NCBI GenBank assembly: GCA_963708645.1
Contig: CAVPTA010000005.1
Coordinates: 1-64,000, forward strand
Length of the DNA stretch: 64,000 bases
Source: RYN-133 sp963708645
GTDB lineage: Bacteria; Actinomycetota; Actinomycetes; Mycobacteriales; Jatrophihabitantaceae
Direction: 5' to 3'
Numbering within the stretch: the first letter of the stretch is position 1; every line of letters begins with the position of its first letter. The position numbers and the translations under genes were made by a program. Of the stretch, positions 54,508-64,000 are shown one piece after another. Under the pieces are notes generated by a model. It searched no databases, was not told where the DNA came from, and was given only the letters and a program-made list of their open reading frames with translations.

Positions 54508-55923
54508 ATGGATGGCACGATGACCGAACTCAGTGACCAGCTCGCAGACCGAGCACTCGGAGACTACGAACTCGAGGAACGCCAGGCGCTGCGGCGCGTC
54601 GCGGGCCTGTCGACCGAACTCCAGGACGTCACCGAGGTCGAATACCGCCAACTGCGCCTCGAACGGGTCGTGCTGGTCGGGGTCTGGACGACCGGCACCC
54701 TCGCCGAGGCCGAGAACTCGCTGGCCGAGCTGGCCCGGCTCGCCGAGACGGCCGGCTCCGAGGTGCTCGACGGCCTGATCCAGCGCCGCGACAAGCCCGA
54801 CGCCGCGACCTACATCGGGTCGGGCAAGGCGAAGGAGCTGCGCGACGTCGTCGAGGCGGCCGGCGCCGACACCGTCATCTGCGACGGCGAGCTGACCCCT
54901 GGCCAGCTGCAGCAACTGGAGCAGGTCGTGAAGGTGAAGGTCGTCGACCGCACCGCGCTGATCCTGGACATCTTCGCTCAGCACGCCAGCTCGAAAGAGG
55001 GCAAGGCGCAGGTCGAACTCGCCCAGCTCGCCTACCTCAAGCCCCGTCTGCGCGGCTGGGGCGAGTCGCTGTCTCGCCAGGTCGGCGGACGGGCGGCGGG
55101 CGGCGTCGGGATCGGCGGCCGCGGGCCCGGCGAGACGAAGATCGAGATCGACCGGCGCCGCATCACCTCGCGAATGGCTCGGCTGCGTAAGGAACTTGCC
55201 GCGATGAAGACCGCTCGCGACGTCAAGCGGGCGCAGCGGCGCTCGCGCCACGTCCCGTCCGTCGCGCTGGCCGGCTACACGAACGCGGGCAAGTCGTCGT
55301 TGCTGAACCGGCTCACCGATGCGGGGGTGCTGGTCGAGAACGCGCTGTTCGCAACCCTCGACCCGACTGTGCGCCGCTGTCAGGCCAGCGACGGGCGGGT
55401 GTTCACCCTCGCCGACACCGTCGGGTTCGTGCGCCACCTGCCTACGCAACTGGTCGAGGCTTTCCGATCGACGTTGGAAGAGGTCGGCGACGCCGACCTG
55501 ATCCTGCACGTGGTCGACGCGTCCGACGCCGACCCGGAGGCGCAGATCCGCGCGGTGCACGAGGTGCTCGGCGAGATCGACGCGCTGCACGTGCCCGAAC
55601 AGCTCGTCTTCAACAAGGTCGATGCGGCCGACGCCGAAACCTTGCTGCGGCTGCGCCACCTGGCGCCCGAAGCGCTGTTCGTCTCGGCCCGGACCGGCGA
55701 GGGCATCGACAAGCTGCGCGCGCGCGTCGAGGACCTGCTACCTCGCCCGGCGGTCGAGGTCGACCTGCTGGTGCCTTACACTCGCGGCGACCTCGTCGCC
55801 CGCGTGCACGATGATGCAGAAGTGCTCGACACCGAGCACACGGCGCACGGCACGCGCCTGCGGGCCCGGGTCAGCCCCGATCTCGCGGCGGCACTGGCTC
55901 CCTTCGCGCGGGCCCGAGGTTGA
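54508..55923 (+). CDS. hflX: GTPase HflX
   Basis: Ribosome-associated GTPase that splits stalled ribosomes under stress. 471 residues: an N-terminal HflX domain (LVGVWTTGTLAEAENSLAEL, ATYIGSGKAKEL), the glycine-rich linker RAAGGVGIGGRGPGETKIE, then the G domain. G1 is AGYTNAGKSSLLNRL, G3 ADTVGFVRHLPTQLV, G4 FNKVDAAD. ATG 54508 or 54520 are both possible. Confidence 0.95.
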   Translation: MDGTMTELSDQLADRALGDYELEERQALRRVAGLSTELQDVTEVEYRQLRLERVVLVGVWTTGTLAEAENSLAELARLAETAGSEVLDGLIQRRDKPDAATYIGSGKAKELRDVVEAAGADTVICDGELTPGQLQQLEQVVKVKVVDRTALILDIFAQHASSKEGKAQVELAQLAYLKPRLRGWGESLSRQVGGRAAGGVGIGGRGPGETKIEIDRRRITSRMARLRKELAAMKTARDVKRAQRRSRHVPSVALAGYTNAGKSSLLNRLTDAGVLVENALFATLDPTVRRCQASDGRVFTLADTVGFVRHLPTQLVEAFRSTLEEVGDADLILHVVDASDADPEAQIRAVHEVLGEIDALHVPEQLVFNKVDAADAETLLRLRHLAPEALFVSARTGEGIDKLRARVEDLLPRPAVEVDLLVPYTRGDLVARVHDDAEVLDTEHTAHGTRLRARVSPDLAAALAPFARARG

Positions 55924-56066
55924 ATCCGAGCACCGCGCTCGGCTCGAACTGTTCAGTACAGGCACCGGTGCTGTTTTCGGCGTCGTCATCGATGTCGAGC
56001 GCTGCTCTGGCGTAGGCTGGCCGTAACGAAGCGCCGCCGCACCCGCTGTTAGGAGGAGGCCTTCTC

Positions 56067-56384
56067 ATGGAGTTGTTCAGCCCCGGGCACTTGTTCATCC
56101 TGGCGATCGTCGTCGCCGTGCTGTTCTTCGGTTGGAAGCAGCTGCCCGACATGGCCCGCTCGCTCGGGCGCTCGCTGCGGATCTTCAAGACCGAGATCAA
56201 GGGCATGAGCGAGGACGACAAGAAGCGCGCCGAGGCCCGCGAGGCAACCGCCGCGCCGCCCGCGCTCGAGACCAAGGACGCTCCGGTCGCGCCGGTTGCG
56301 CAGCCGCCCGTCCCGCAGGTGCCCGAGCAGGTTTCCAGCGAGCCGGCCCGCGACGCGCAACCGGTCACCAAGCCGTTCGAGTAA
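56067..56384 (+). CDS. tatA: Sec-independent (Tat) translocase subunit TatA
   Basis: A 105-residue TatA: one N-terminal membrane helix (FSPGHLFILAIVVAVLFFGW), the hinge and amphipathic helix LPDMARSLGRSLRIFKTEIK with GMSED after it, and a Pro/Gln/Val-rich tail. It forms the pore for folded proteins with TatB/TatC, encoded elsewhere. AGGAGG stands about 10 bases before ATG 56067. Confidence 0.92.
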   Translation: MELFSPGHLFILAIVVAVLFFGWKQLPDMARSLGRSLRIFKTEIKGMSEDDKKRAEAREATAAPPALETKDAPVAPVAQPPVPQVPEQVSSEPARDAQPVTKPFE

Positions 56385-56404
56385 ATCGCCACGATCCACA
56401 GCAC

Positions 56405-56432
56405 GAGGCCCGCGGCAACCGCCGCGGGCCTC
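56405..56432. terminator. Terminator hairpin between tatA and lexA
   Basis: GAGGCCCGCGGC and GCCGCGGGCCTC form a perfect 12-bp stem around AACC, between convergent tatA and lexA. No strong U-tract follows on either side, as is usual for high-GC terminators. Confidence 0.8.
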
Positions 56433-56440
56433 GAATGCTT

Positions 56441-57307
56441 TCAGACCTTGCGCAGGACGGCGGTGACCTTCCCGAGCACGGTCGCCTCGTCGCCGTCGAT
56501 CGGCTGGTAGGCGCTGTTGTGGGGGAGCAGCCAGACGTGCCCGCTGCGCCGCTGCAGCGTCTTGACAGTTGCCTCGCCGTCGATCATCGCTGCCACGATG
56601 TCGCCGTTCTCGGCGGTCTGCTGCTGACGCACGACCACCCAGTCGCCGTCGGAGATCGCCGCGTCGATCATCGAGTCACCGACGACCTTGAGCAGGAACA
56701 GCGAGCCGTCGCCGACCAGGGTCTTGGGTAGCGGGAACACGTCTTCGATCATCTGCTCGGCCAGGATCGGCCCGCCCGCAGCGATGCGTCCGACGACCGG
56801 GACGAACACCGGCGCATCGCCGCGCGGCGCGTCATCGCTGACCGCCACCGCCCGACGTACCGCCTTGGGACGCTCGCCGTCGGAGCCCAGTCGCATGTCG
56901 ACCGCCCGTGGGCGGTTCGGGTCGCGACGCAGGAAGCCCTTGCGCTCGAGCATCGCCAGCTGGTGGGCGACGCTCGAGGTCGACGCGAGCCCTGCCGACT
57001 CGCAGATCTCGCGGATGCTCGGCGGGTAGCCGCGCCGTTCGACCGAATCGCGGATCACGTCGAGAATCGCCTGTTGGCGCCGGGTCAACCCGGTCTTGGG
57101 GTCGGGCAGTTCGGTGACCTTGGGCCGCCCCGGCCCGCGCCGCTGCGGTTGCGCCGCGCTCGCCGAGCCACGCTTGGCTACGGCTTTCGCGCTCGCCTTC
57201 ACGGCGGCCTTCGCGGTGGCCTTCGCCGGTGATCTGCTCGTCGTTTTCGCGGCCGCTCTAGCCGCGGGCGTTGCCGCGCGTGATGCCGCCTTCTTCTGGG
57301 TGGCCAT
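56441..57307 (-). CDS. lexA: SOS repressor LexA with histone-like N-terminal extension
   Basis: A 288-residue SOS repressor, about 50 residues longer than M. tuberculosis LexA. The winged helix starts at LTRRQQAILDVIRDSVERRG with ICESAGLASTSSVAHQLAML. The cleavage site is Ala177-Gly178 in GRIAAGGPILAE, with Ser212 (GDSM) and Lys249 (GEATVKT). Residues 1-65 are Ala/Lys/Ser-rich like histone H1 tails and end in an AT-hook-like RRGPGRPK. An SOS box lies at 57366-57379 just upstream, so it is autoregulated. Confidence 0.94.
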   Translation of the reverse strand: MATQKKAASRAATPAARAAAKTTSRSPAKATAKAAVKASAKAVAKRGSASAAQPQRRGPGRPKVTELPDPKTGLTRRQQAILDVIRDSVERRGYPPSIREICESAGLASTSSVAHQLAMLERKGFLRRDPNRPRAVDMRLGSDGERPKAVRRAVAVSDDAPRGDAPVFVPVVGRIAAGGPILAEQMIEDVFPLPKTLVGDGSLFLLKVVGDSMIDAAISDGDWVVVRQQQTAENGDIVAAMIDGEATVKTLQRRSGHVWLLPHNSAYQPIDGDEATVLGKVTAVLRKV

Positions 57308-57365
57308 GCGTCACTCCTGTCATTTGTTCGATAACGCAGACCGTAGCGCGGGTTGATAACAATCT

Positions 57366-57379
57366 CAAACACGTGTTCG
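57366..57379. promoter_or_regulatory. SOS box upstream of lexA
   Basis: On the minus strand it reads CGAACACGTGTTTG: GAAC-N4-GTTT, one mismatch from GAAC-N4-GTTC, 59 bp before the lexA start. It mediates autoregulation. Confidence 0.75.
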
Positions 57380-57429
57380 AACGACACGCCGTCCGATCTG
57401 GATATTGTCAGACCCCGCTGGTACACCTT

Positions 57430-57459
57430 CGAATAGGCGTTCGATAGAACGCGCGTTCG
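57430..57459 (+). promoter_or_regulatory. Tandem SOS boxes before the LysM gene
   Basis: CGAATAGGCGTTCG (57430-57443, GAAT instead of GAAC) and AGAACGCGCGTTCG (57446-57459, perfect core), 16 bp apart and 42 bp before the LysM-protein start. They predict strong SOS induction. Confidence 0.82.
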
Positions 57460-57500
57460 ATCACAAGGGTGATCGCCGAGCGAGAAATGAGGAGGCTGCG

Positions 57501-57944
57501 ATGTCCGTCGCGACCGAGTTCGAACCGATCTTCGACATCCCGGAGCGGGCCCGTCGCACCCAGACGGTGCCGCGACCGGCCTGCCCGCCACACGAGACGC
57601 CGCAGCGCCTGGCGACTGTGACGACGCTGCATCGCCCGGCCGTCGAAACCGCCGCGGCATCGGTCCGGCTGACCCGCCGCGGCGTCCACGTAGTCGCGAC
57701 GGTGTTGGCCCTGGCCGCCCTCGGGCTGGTGCTGATCGCGCGCGCGTCCGCACCCGCAACGCCGATGGCGCACTCGCGGCCGGTGCCCGCCACGGTCACC
57801 GTGCGCGCCGGCGACACGCTGTGGTCGATCGCGTCGCGGCTGGCACCTCAGGTCGACCCGCGCGCCGAGGTCGCCGCCCTGCAGCGGCTCAACGGGCTCG
57901 GCGCGGCCGGTCTGATGCCCGGTCAGGTGCTGCGCACTCGCTGA
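57501..57944 (+). CDS. LysM-domain membrane protein, ChiZ/DivS-like SOS division inhibitor
   Basis: A 147-residue protein: about 60 cytoplasmic residues, one membrane helix (VVATVLALAALGLVLIA) and an extracytoplasmic LysM domain (VTVRAGDTLWSIASRLAPQV, LNGLGAAGLMPGQVL). The gene divergent from lexA in M. tuberculosis (chiZ) and C. glutamicum (divS) is SOS-induced and blocks division; this occupies the same place with two SOS boxes. GAGGAGG precedes ATG 57501. Confidence 0.85.
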   Translation: MSVATEFEPIFDIPERARRTQTVPRPACPPHETPQRLATVTTLHRPAVETAAASVRLTRRGVHVVATVLALAALGLVLIARASAPATPMAHSRPVPATVTVRAGDTLWSIASRLAPQVDPRAEVAALQRLNGLGAAGLMPGQVLRTR

Positions 57945-57974
57945 CGCAGGGTCGGTCGCGGGGAAATTTCTCGA

Positions 57975-58156
57975 CACACCGGTGTGGCGCTCTTGCGGAA
58001 CATTCGTGTGCGATCTACGGTTGCACCCCTAGATGTAGTAGTTACACCGATGTGTTTCGTCCACAACTTGGGGTTGACCGTCCACACGGCATCCCCAAGT
58101 CATCCACAACAAAACCGGGTTCTGTCCACCGGTTCGTCCCCAACAGCAGTGGACAA
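57975..58156 (+). promoter_or_regulatory. nrdR-nrdJ control region: NrdR-like box and DnaA-box cluster
   Basis: This 256-bp gap holds a CTAGATGTAG core (58029-58038), matching the NrdR-box core CWANATNTWG. It is flanked by palindromes CACACCGGTGTG (57975-57986) and ACACCGATGTGT (58044-58055). Downstream are five sequences close to the actinobacterial DnaA box TTGTCCACA: 58057-58065, 58078-58086, 58100-58108, 58122-58130, and 58148-58156 on the minus strand. CTTGGGG/CCCCAAG (58067-58073, 58093-58099) form an inverted repeat. Confidence 0.55.
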
Positions 58157-58200
58157 CCCTGCCGCCACCCGGCGTCTCGACCTGAAGGAGAGGGATTGGC

Positions 58201-58665
58201 ATGAAGTGTCCGTACTGCCGTCATCCCGACTCCCGCGTGGTCGATTCTCGTGAGGTCGACGAGGGTCAGGTCATCCGGCGGCGCCGCTCGTGCCAGGAGT
58301 GCGGAAAGCGGTTCACGACCGTTGAAGAGGCGACGCTAGCCGTCATCAAGCGCAGCGGGGTGACCGAGCCGTTCAGCCGGCAGAAGGTCGTCAGTGGTGT
58401 CCGACGCGCGTGCCAGGGTCGCCCGGTGGACGAGGACGCGCTCGCGCAGCTGGCCCAGCGGGTCGAAGAGGCCGTACGGGCGACGGGGGTCGCCGAGGTG
58501 CCCAGCGACGAGGTCGGTTTGGCCATTCTCGGCCCGCTGCGCGAACTCGACGAGGTCGCCTACTTGCGCTTCGCCTCGGTCTACCAGGCGTTCAGCTCGA
58601 TCGACGACTTCGAAAAGGCGATCACCGACCTGCGCAACGACACCCGCACAGCACCCATCGACTGA
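58201..58665 (+). CDS. nrdR: Transcriptional repressor NrdR
   Basis: ATP/dATP-sensing repressor of ribonucleotide reductase genes, 154 residues. The zinc ribbon (MKCPYCRHPDSRVVDSR, RRRSCQECGKRFTTVE) is followed by an ATP-cone (VIKRSGVTEPFSRQKVVSGV onward). AAGGAGAG precedes ATG 58201 closely. nrdJ follows 51 bp downstream, the usual actinobacterial pair. Confidence 0.96.
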   Translation: MKCPYCRHPDSRVVDSREVDEGQVIRRRRSCQECGKRFTTVEEATLAVIKRSGVTEPFSRQKVVSGVRRACQGRPVDEDALAQLAQRVEEAVRATGVAEVPSDEVGLAILGPLRELDEVAYLRFASVYQAFSSIDDFEKAITDLRNDTRTAPID

Positions 58666-58716
58666 GTAGTACCCCCACACCGTCACTCACCGCTGATCCA
58701 GCAGGGAAGGAACCAC

Positions 58717-61623
<2,907 letters not shown>

Positions 61624-61744
61624 AGTTGGTTGGTCGCAGCTGTCGTCATGCGGGCTCGCTGCGGGGGAGTTCGAAGTGGTCGGGGTGTCATCGCGGGGGC
61701 GGTGGCGCCCCGACTGCGGTTTGCGATGCGATGGTCTCCTGTGC

Positions 61745-62377
61745 TCAGGCGCCCCCGGCCGGCAAGTCACCGACTCCAACCCGCAGCAGCTCGAACACGT
61801 CTTCGACGAACGGTAGGAGCTTTCTCAACACTGTTTTGGCGGATGCGCGTCCTGTGAGTCGCTCCCGCAGTTCAGCGGCGATCAGTTGTTCGGCTGCGAT
61901 GTACTGCCGGGCTGCGAGGCGAGCCGTCAACACAGGCTGCCCCGCGTCAGCAAGCGCACGCGATAACACCTGCGCTCGCCGCTCGTAGATCTCGGCCTCC
62001 CGAGCGCGCAACGCCCCGCTCGCCACCACCATCGAGTGAAACGACACCACGTCGTCCGGGTTCGTGTACGCCCGTCCGGCGGTGAGTTCGTAGACGACGT
62101 GGCCGCCCAACGCAGTCAAGATCGAATGTCCTGGCGGGACCGATGTGACCAGGTCGGTCAGTTCACGTTCGAGCTGCTCGACCTGACCGAAGAACAGGTC
62201 CTCCTTCGTCGGGAAATAGTTGAACACGGTCGCCGGAGATACCCGGGCCGCCTGCGCGACCTGAACCGTCGTTACGTGGTCGAAACCGTGGGCGGTGAAC
62301 AACTTCATCGCGTTCACGCGGATGCTGCGCCGCGTGCGCTGCTTGGTCAGCTCGCGACGCCCAAGCTCTGCAGTCAT
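61745..62377 (-). CDS. TetR-family transcriptional regulator
   Basis: A 210-residue TetR regulator: RSIRVNAMKLFTAHGFDHVT then VQVAQAARVSPATVFNYFPT form the DNA-binding domain. The C-terminal domain (a TetR_C MftR-like layout) has no identifiable ligand motif. Two identical-core palindromes lie directly upstream, between it and the divergent small-gene cluster. It marks the start of the accessory end of the window. Confidence 0.9.
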   Translation of the reverse strand: MTAELGRRELTKQRTRRSIRVNAMKLFTAHGFDHVTTVQVAQAARVSPATVFNYFPTKEDLFFGQVEQLERELTDLVTSVPPGHSILTALGGHVVYELTAGRAYTNPDDVVSFHSMVVASGALRAREAEIYERRAQVLSRALADAGQPVLTARLAARQYIAAEQLIAAELRERLTGRASAKTVLRKLLPFVEDVFELLRVGVGDLPAGGA

Positions 62378-62412
62378 CCCATGCCCCTCCGGCCCGCCGC
62401 GTGACTTAAACG

Positions 62413-62450
62413 TAGAGTCGCTCTAAAGTAGAAAACGTAGAGTGGCTCTA
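62413..62450. promoter_or_regulatory. Twin TetR operators in a divergent promoter
   Basis: TAGAGTCGCTCTA (62413-62425) and TAGAGTGGCTCTA (62438-62450) are palindromes with arms TAGAG/CTCTA, 25 bp apart, in unusually A/T-rich sequence. They sit between the TetR gene and the small genes to the right, so the regulator probably represses both. Confidence 0.78.
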
Positions 62451-62467
62451 AGATAGCGTGGAGGACG

Positions 62468-62722
62468 ATGATGCGCACGCACATCACGACCGCAGCACTC
62501 CAGCTCCATCTGTGCGCGGCCATCGAGTCAGCCCAGAGACGTCGTCCAGGTTTGGTCACCGACCAGTTCCTCACCTCGATCAGCGACGACGTGACCCTGG
62601 ACGTGGCCGAACTGTGTATCGCAGGCATGTGGGTGCGAACAGCCGGCGGTTACTGCATCAGACCGCCCGCGTTACGCCTCGCCCTCACAGCTCTGCAGGA
62701 CCTAGCAGCAATCACAAAGTGA
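62468..62722 (+). CDS. Uncharacterised small protein (84 aa)
   Basis: An 84-residue protein beginning MMRTHITTAALQLHLCAAIE, of unknown function, alpha-helical in look with three cysteines. ATG 62468 or 62471 are possible. It lies 18 bp after the second TetR operator, so it is likely repressed by that regulator, and is followed by another small gene. Confidence 0.65.
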   Translation: MMRTHITTAALQLHLCAAIESAQRRRPGLVTDQFLTSISDDVTLDVAELCIAGMWVRTAGGYCIRPPALRLALTALQDLAAITK

Positions 62723-62732
62723 GGTGCCCTCG

Positions 62733-63122
62733 ATGACCAACCCGAACAACGGTCGACCAGTCCAGATGCCGATGCCCGAAATAATTGCCGGCAGCGAACG
62801 ACTCGCCGTCCAGTTCGAAAGCTGGGACGAGACAACCACCGTCTCCGAAGCCACGGACATGGTTCGCCGCCTCGCCAAGGAGCTCGACCGGTGCTCGGCC
62901 TATGCAAGTCAGATGTGGCACCAGCTCGACCACCTCGCCGCTTACCTTCGCGAAGACATCGCCCGCAACAGCGGCGTCCAAACCGTCCTGCGCGACGACA
63001 GCCAGCGCACCAAGTGGGCCGACCTCTACGCCACCACCCTGAGCCTGCTCGCGGGCGCACGCGGCGACAACGGATTCGGCGCCGAACAAGCACACTCCGA
63101 GCTACAACGCCTCGACCGATAG
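62733..63122 (+). CDS. Uncharacterised protein (129 aa)
   Basis: A 129-residue, mostly helical protein (MVRRLAKELDRCSAYASQMW, HQLDHLAAYLREDIARNSGV) without recognised motif. GAGG about 8 bases upstream favours ATG 62733 over an in-frame GTG 9 bases earlier. It is cotranscribed with the 84-residue gene. Similar small helical proteins are found on actinobacterial plasmids and integrative elements, but that is inference from style, not a match. Confidence 0.65.
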   Translation: MTNPNNGRPVQMPMPEIIAGSERLAVQFESWDETTTVSEATDMVRRLAKELDRCSAYASQMWHQLDHLAAYLREDIARNSGVQTVLRDDSQRTKWADLYATTLSLLAGARGDNGFGAEQAHSELQRLDR

Positions 63123-63183
63123 TCACCAGCGCCGCACTCCGCGAGGGCGCCGGGTGTTGTTTCGCCGCAGGGGTTGCCCGTTC

Positions 63184-63391
63184 CTAACTGCGCGCTTCGC
63201 CCGATCGCCGGGGAAATCCGAAGTGGTCGCACAGGTCGTCGACGGCGTCTTCGCCGTCGACAGCCAGGGCTTGTTGGGCTGCGTCGACGACGCCGCCGAG
63301 ATCACCAATCGGGTCCGTGGCAGCGGCAAGGAACACGGTGTCGAGCGCCGACCGGGCCCGCCCTCGGTAGGCGATCTTCGGAAGTGCTAGT
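63184..63391 (-). CDS. C-terminal fragment or separate small ORF, start unclear
   Basis: An open frame on the minus strand with a protein-like sequence (PKIAYRGRARSALDTVFLAA, DAAQQALAVDGEDAVDDLCD) ending at 63184. No ATG, GTG or TTG stands near its 5' end after the upstream gene stops. It is either a separate gene with an unseen start or the C-terminus of the upstream gene cut by an indel, as seen elsewhere in this window. Confidence 0.4.
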
Positions 63392-64000
63392 TCAGACGAG
63401 CGCGTGTGCGCTGTCTCGGTACTCGCCCGGCAGCTGCTGGTGGCGGCGCACCGCGTCGAGTGCTTGCCGGACCCACGGCACGTACGCGATGCCGGCGGCC
63501 TCGCAGGCGCGTCGCGCGAGCCACCAGGGCGCCTCGACCTTCGCGCTGAGCGGAAGGGCGTTGACGACGTCGCGTCCGTCGCGGGCAGTCGCCGGCGCAG
63601 CCCAGGGGACAACCTCCGCCGGACGGTTGCGTTCATCTCGATGTGCGGCGATGTCCGCTTCGCTCACAGGCGAGGACTCCTGCGCGACCCCGTGCCAGTA
63701 CGCGGCTGAGCGGGATGTCTGGCGAATGATCACATCCGATGCAAGCGCAGCCGGCCACAGTTGGAGCAGGTATCGGTCGAGTGCTGGCTCACCTTCGTCG
63801 GGTGTGTCCTGCTCTGCGGCGGCATCCATCCCGCTGGCGTTGAGCCGGGCGCGGTGCGCCCCGGTTGCTGGCGCGGTCACGTCGTGAAAGTCGTCGAAGG
63901 TGGTGGACAGGAGAAGGGCGGTGTCGGTGATCTCGAGCGATACCTCCACAACCTCCTCCCAGACCGGTTCGACCGCAGGCTCGTGGTCGTGCCACTCGAC
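63392..64000 (-). CDS. Uncharacterised protein, 5' end beyond the window
   Basis: The frame is open from the right edge (beginning VEWHDHEPAVEPVWEEV in this window), so the start is off the window; an internal GTG at 63949 is not needed. It reads on through TALLLSTTFDDFHDVTAPAT and ALDRYLLQLWPAALASDVII, ending at TGA 63392. It has no recognised domain. At least 202 residues are present. It is probably part of the same accessory block as the neighbouring small genes. Confidence 0.6.
   Translation of the reverse strand, partial: VEWHDHEPAVEPVWEEVVEVSLEITDTALLLSTTFDDFHDVTAPATGAHRARLNASGMDAAAEQDTPDEGEPALDRYLLQLWPAALASDVIIRQTSRSAAYWHGVAQESSPVSEADIAAHRDERNRPAEVVPWAAPATARDGRDVVNALPLSAKVEAPWWLARRACEAAGIAYVPWVRQALDAVRRHQQLPGEYRDSAHALV

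Noticed and set aside
57945..58716. Cobalamin riboswitch before the B12-dependent nrdJ
   Set aside because: I could not find a B12-box-like sequence or the long conserved fold; the gap looks like a protein-bound promoter.

Overview
The window is GC-rich DNA (roughly two thirds G+C) from an actinobacterium. The evidence is the gene content and order: pnp ... M16 peptidase-dapB ... thyX ... dapA-ftsK-argA ... rimO-pgsA-clgR ... DUF3046-recA-recX-rny-miaB ... miaA-dapF-hflX-tatA-lexA/LysM-nrdR-nrdJ. This is the actinobacterial 'recA neighbourhood', as in Mycobacterium and Streptomyces, with Shine-Dalgarno and leaderless (TANNNT, 6-9 nt, A/GTG) starts, SOS boxes and a ClgR box. Genus and species cannot be fixed from the sequence alone.

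Layout. 0.1-3.6 kb: pnp with a structured leader, convergent with rtcB across a bidirectional terminator. 3.6-9.1 kb: an MFS transporter, then a sulfate ABC import operon (sbp-cysT-cysW-cysA) ending in a cysteine-free Rrf2 regulator. 9.1-13.5 kb: a Pro/Glu-rich mini-protein with a membrane protein, M16 peptidase, dapB, a mismatch glycosylase, DUF2461. 13.5-16.3 kb: the most unusual locus. An ABC exporter is followed by a 35-residue peptide ending in six Ser-Arg dipeptides (excellent ribosome binding site), a strong hairpin, and a soluble Hanks-type kinase with all catalytic residues. 16.3-26.4 kb: acetyltransferases, membrane proteins, a lone Clp N-domain, YcaQ-type glycosylase, an RHH regulator with DUF4097, thyX, secreted proteins including a GH12 glucanase, and a GSAM-like aminotransferase. 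26.4-36.4 kb: dapA, ftsK, argA, a SigE-family sigma factor with its membrane partner, rimO, pgsA, clgR, TetR, and nei2. 36.4-43.4 kb: lhr, GNAT, GlxA-type AraC regulator, isochorismatase-like hydrolase, DUF3046. 43.4-61.6 kb: recombination/SOS, RNA processing, tRNA modification, Tat, and ribonucleotide reduction. 61.7-64 kb: an accessory-looking end with TetR, twin operators and uncharacterised small proteins; the last gene runs off the edge.

Functional themes. DNA damage and replication are linked: recA, lexA and a ChiZ-like LysM gene have SOS boxes, and nrdR-nrdJ follows a promoter with an NrdR-like box and several DnaA-box-like sequences. Lysine/peptidoglycan precursor genes (dapA, dapB, dapF) and division genes (ftsK, the LysM protein) are interspersed.

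Quality caution. Many genes, several of them essential (dapA, dapB, ftsK, recA, rny, miaB), are broken by single-base indels, nearly all +1. They fall in patches (2.5-3.4, 6.3, 10.4-13.2, 19.1, 25.5-29, 32, 43.6-52.4 kb), while other stretches (for example 13.5-19.1 and 32.3-43.6 kb, including the 4.5-kb lhr) are clean. I read these as consensus errors rather than real pseudogenes, and annotate each gene across its breaks. Coordinates inside broken genes are therefore approximate in frame.
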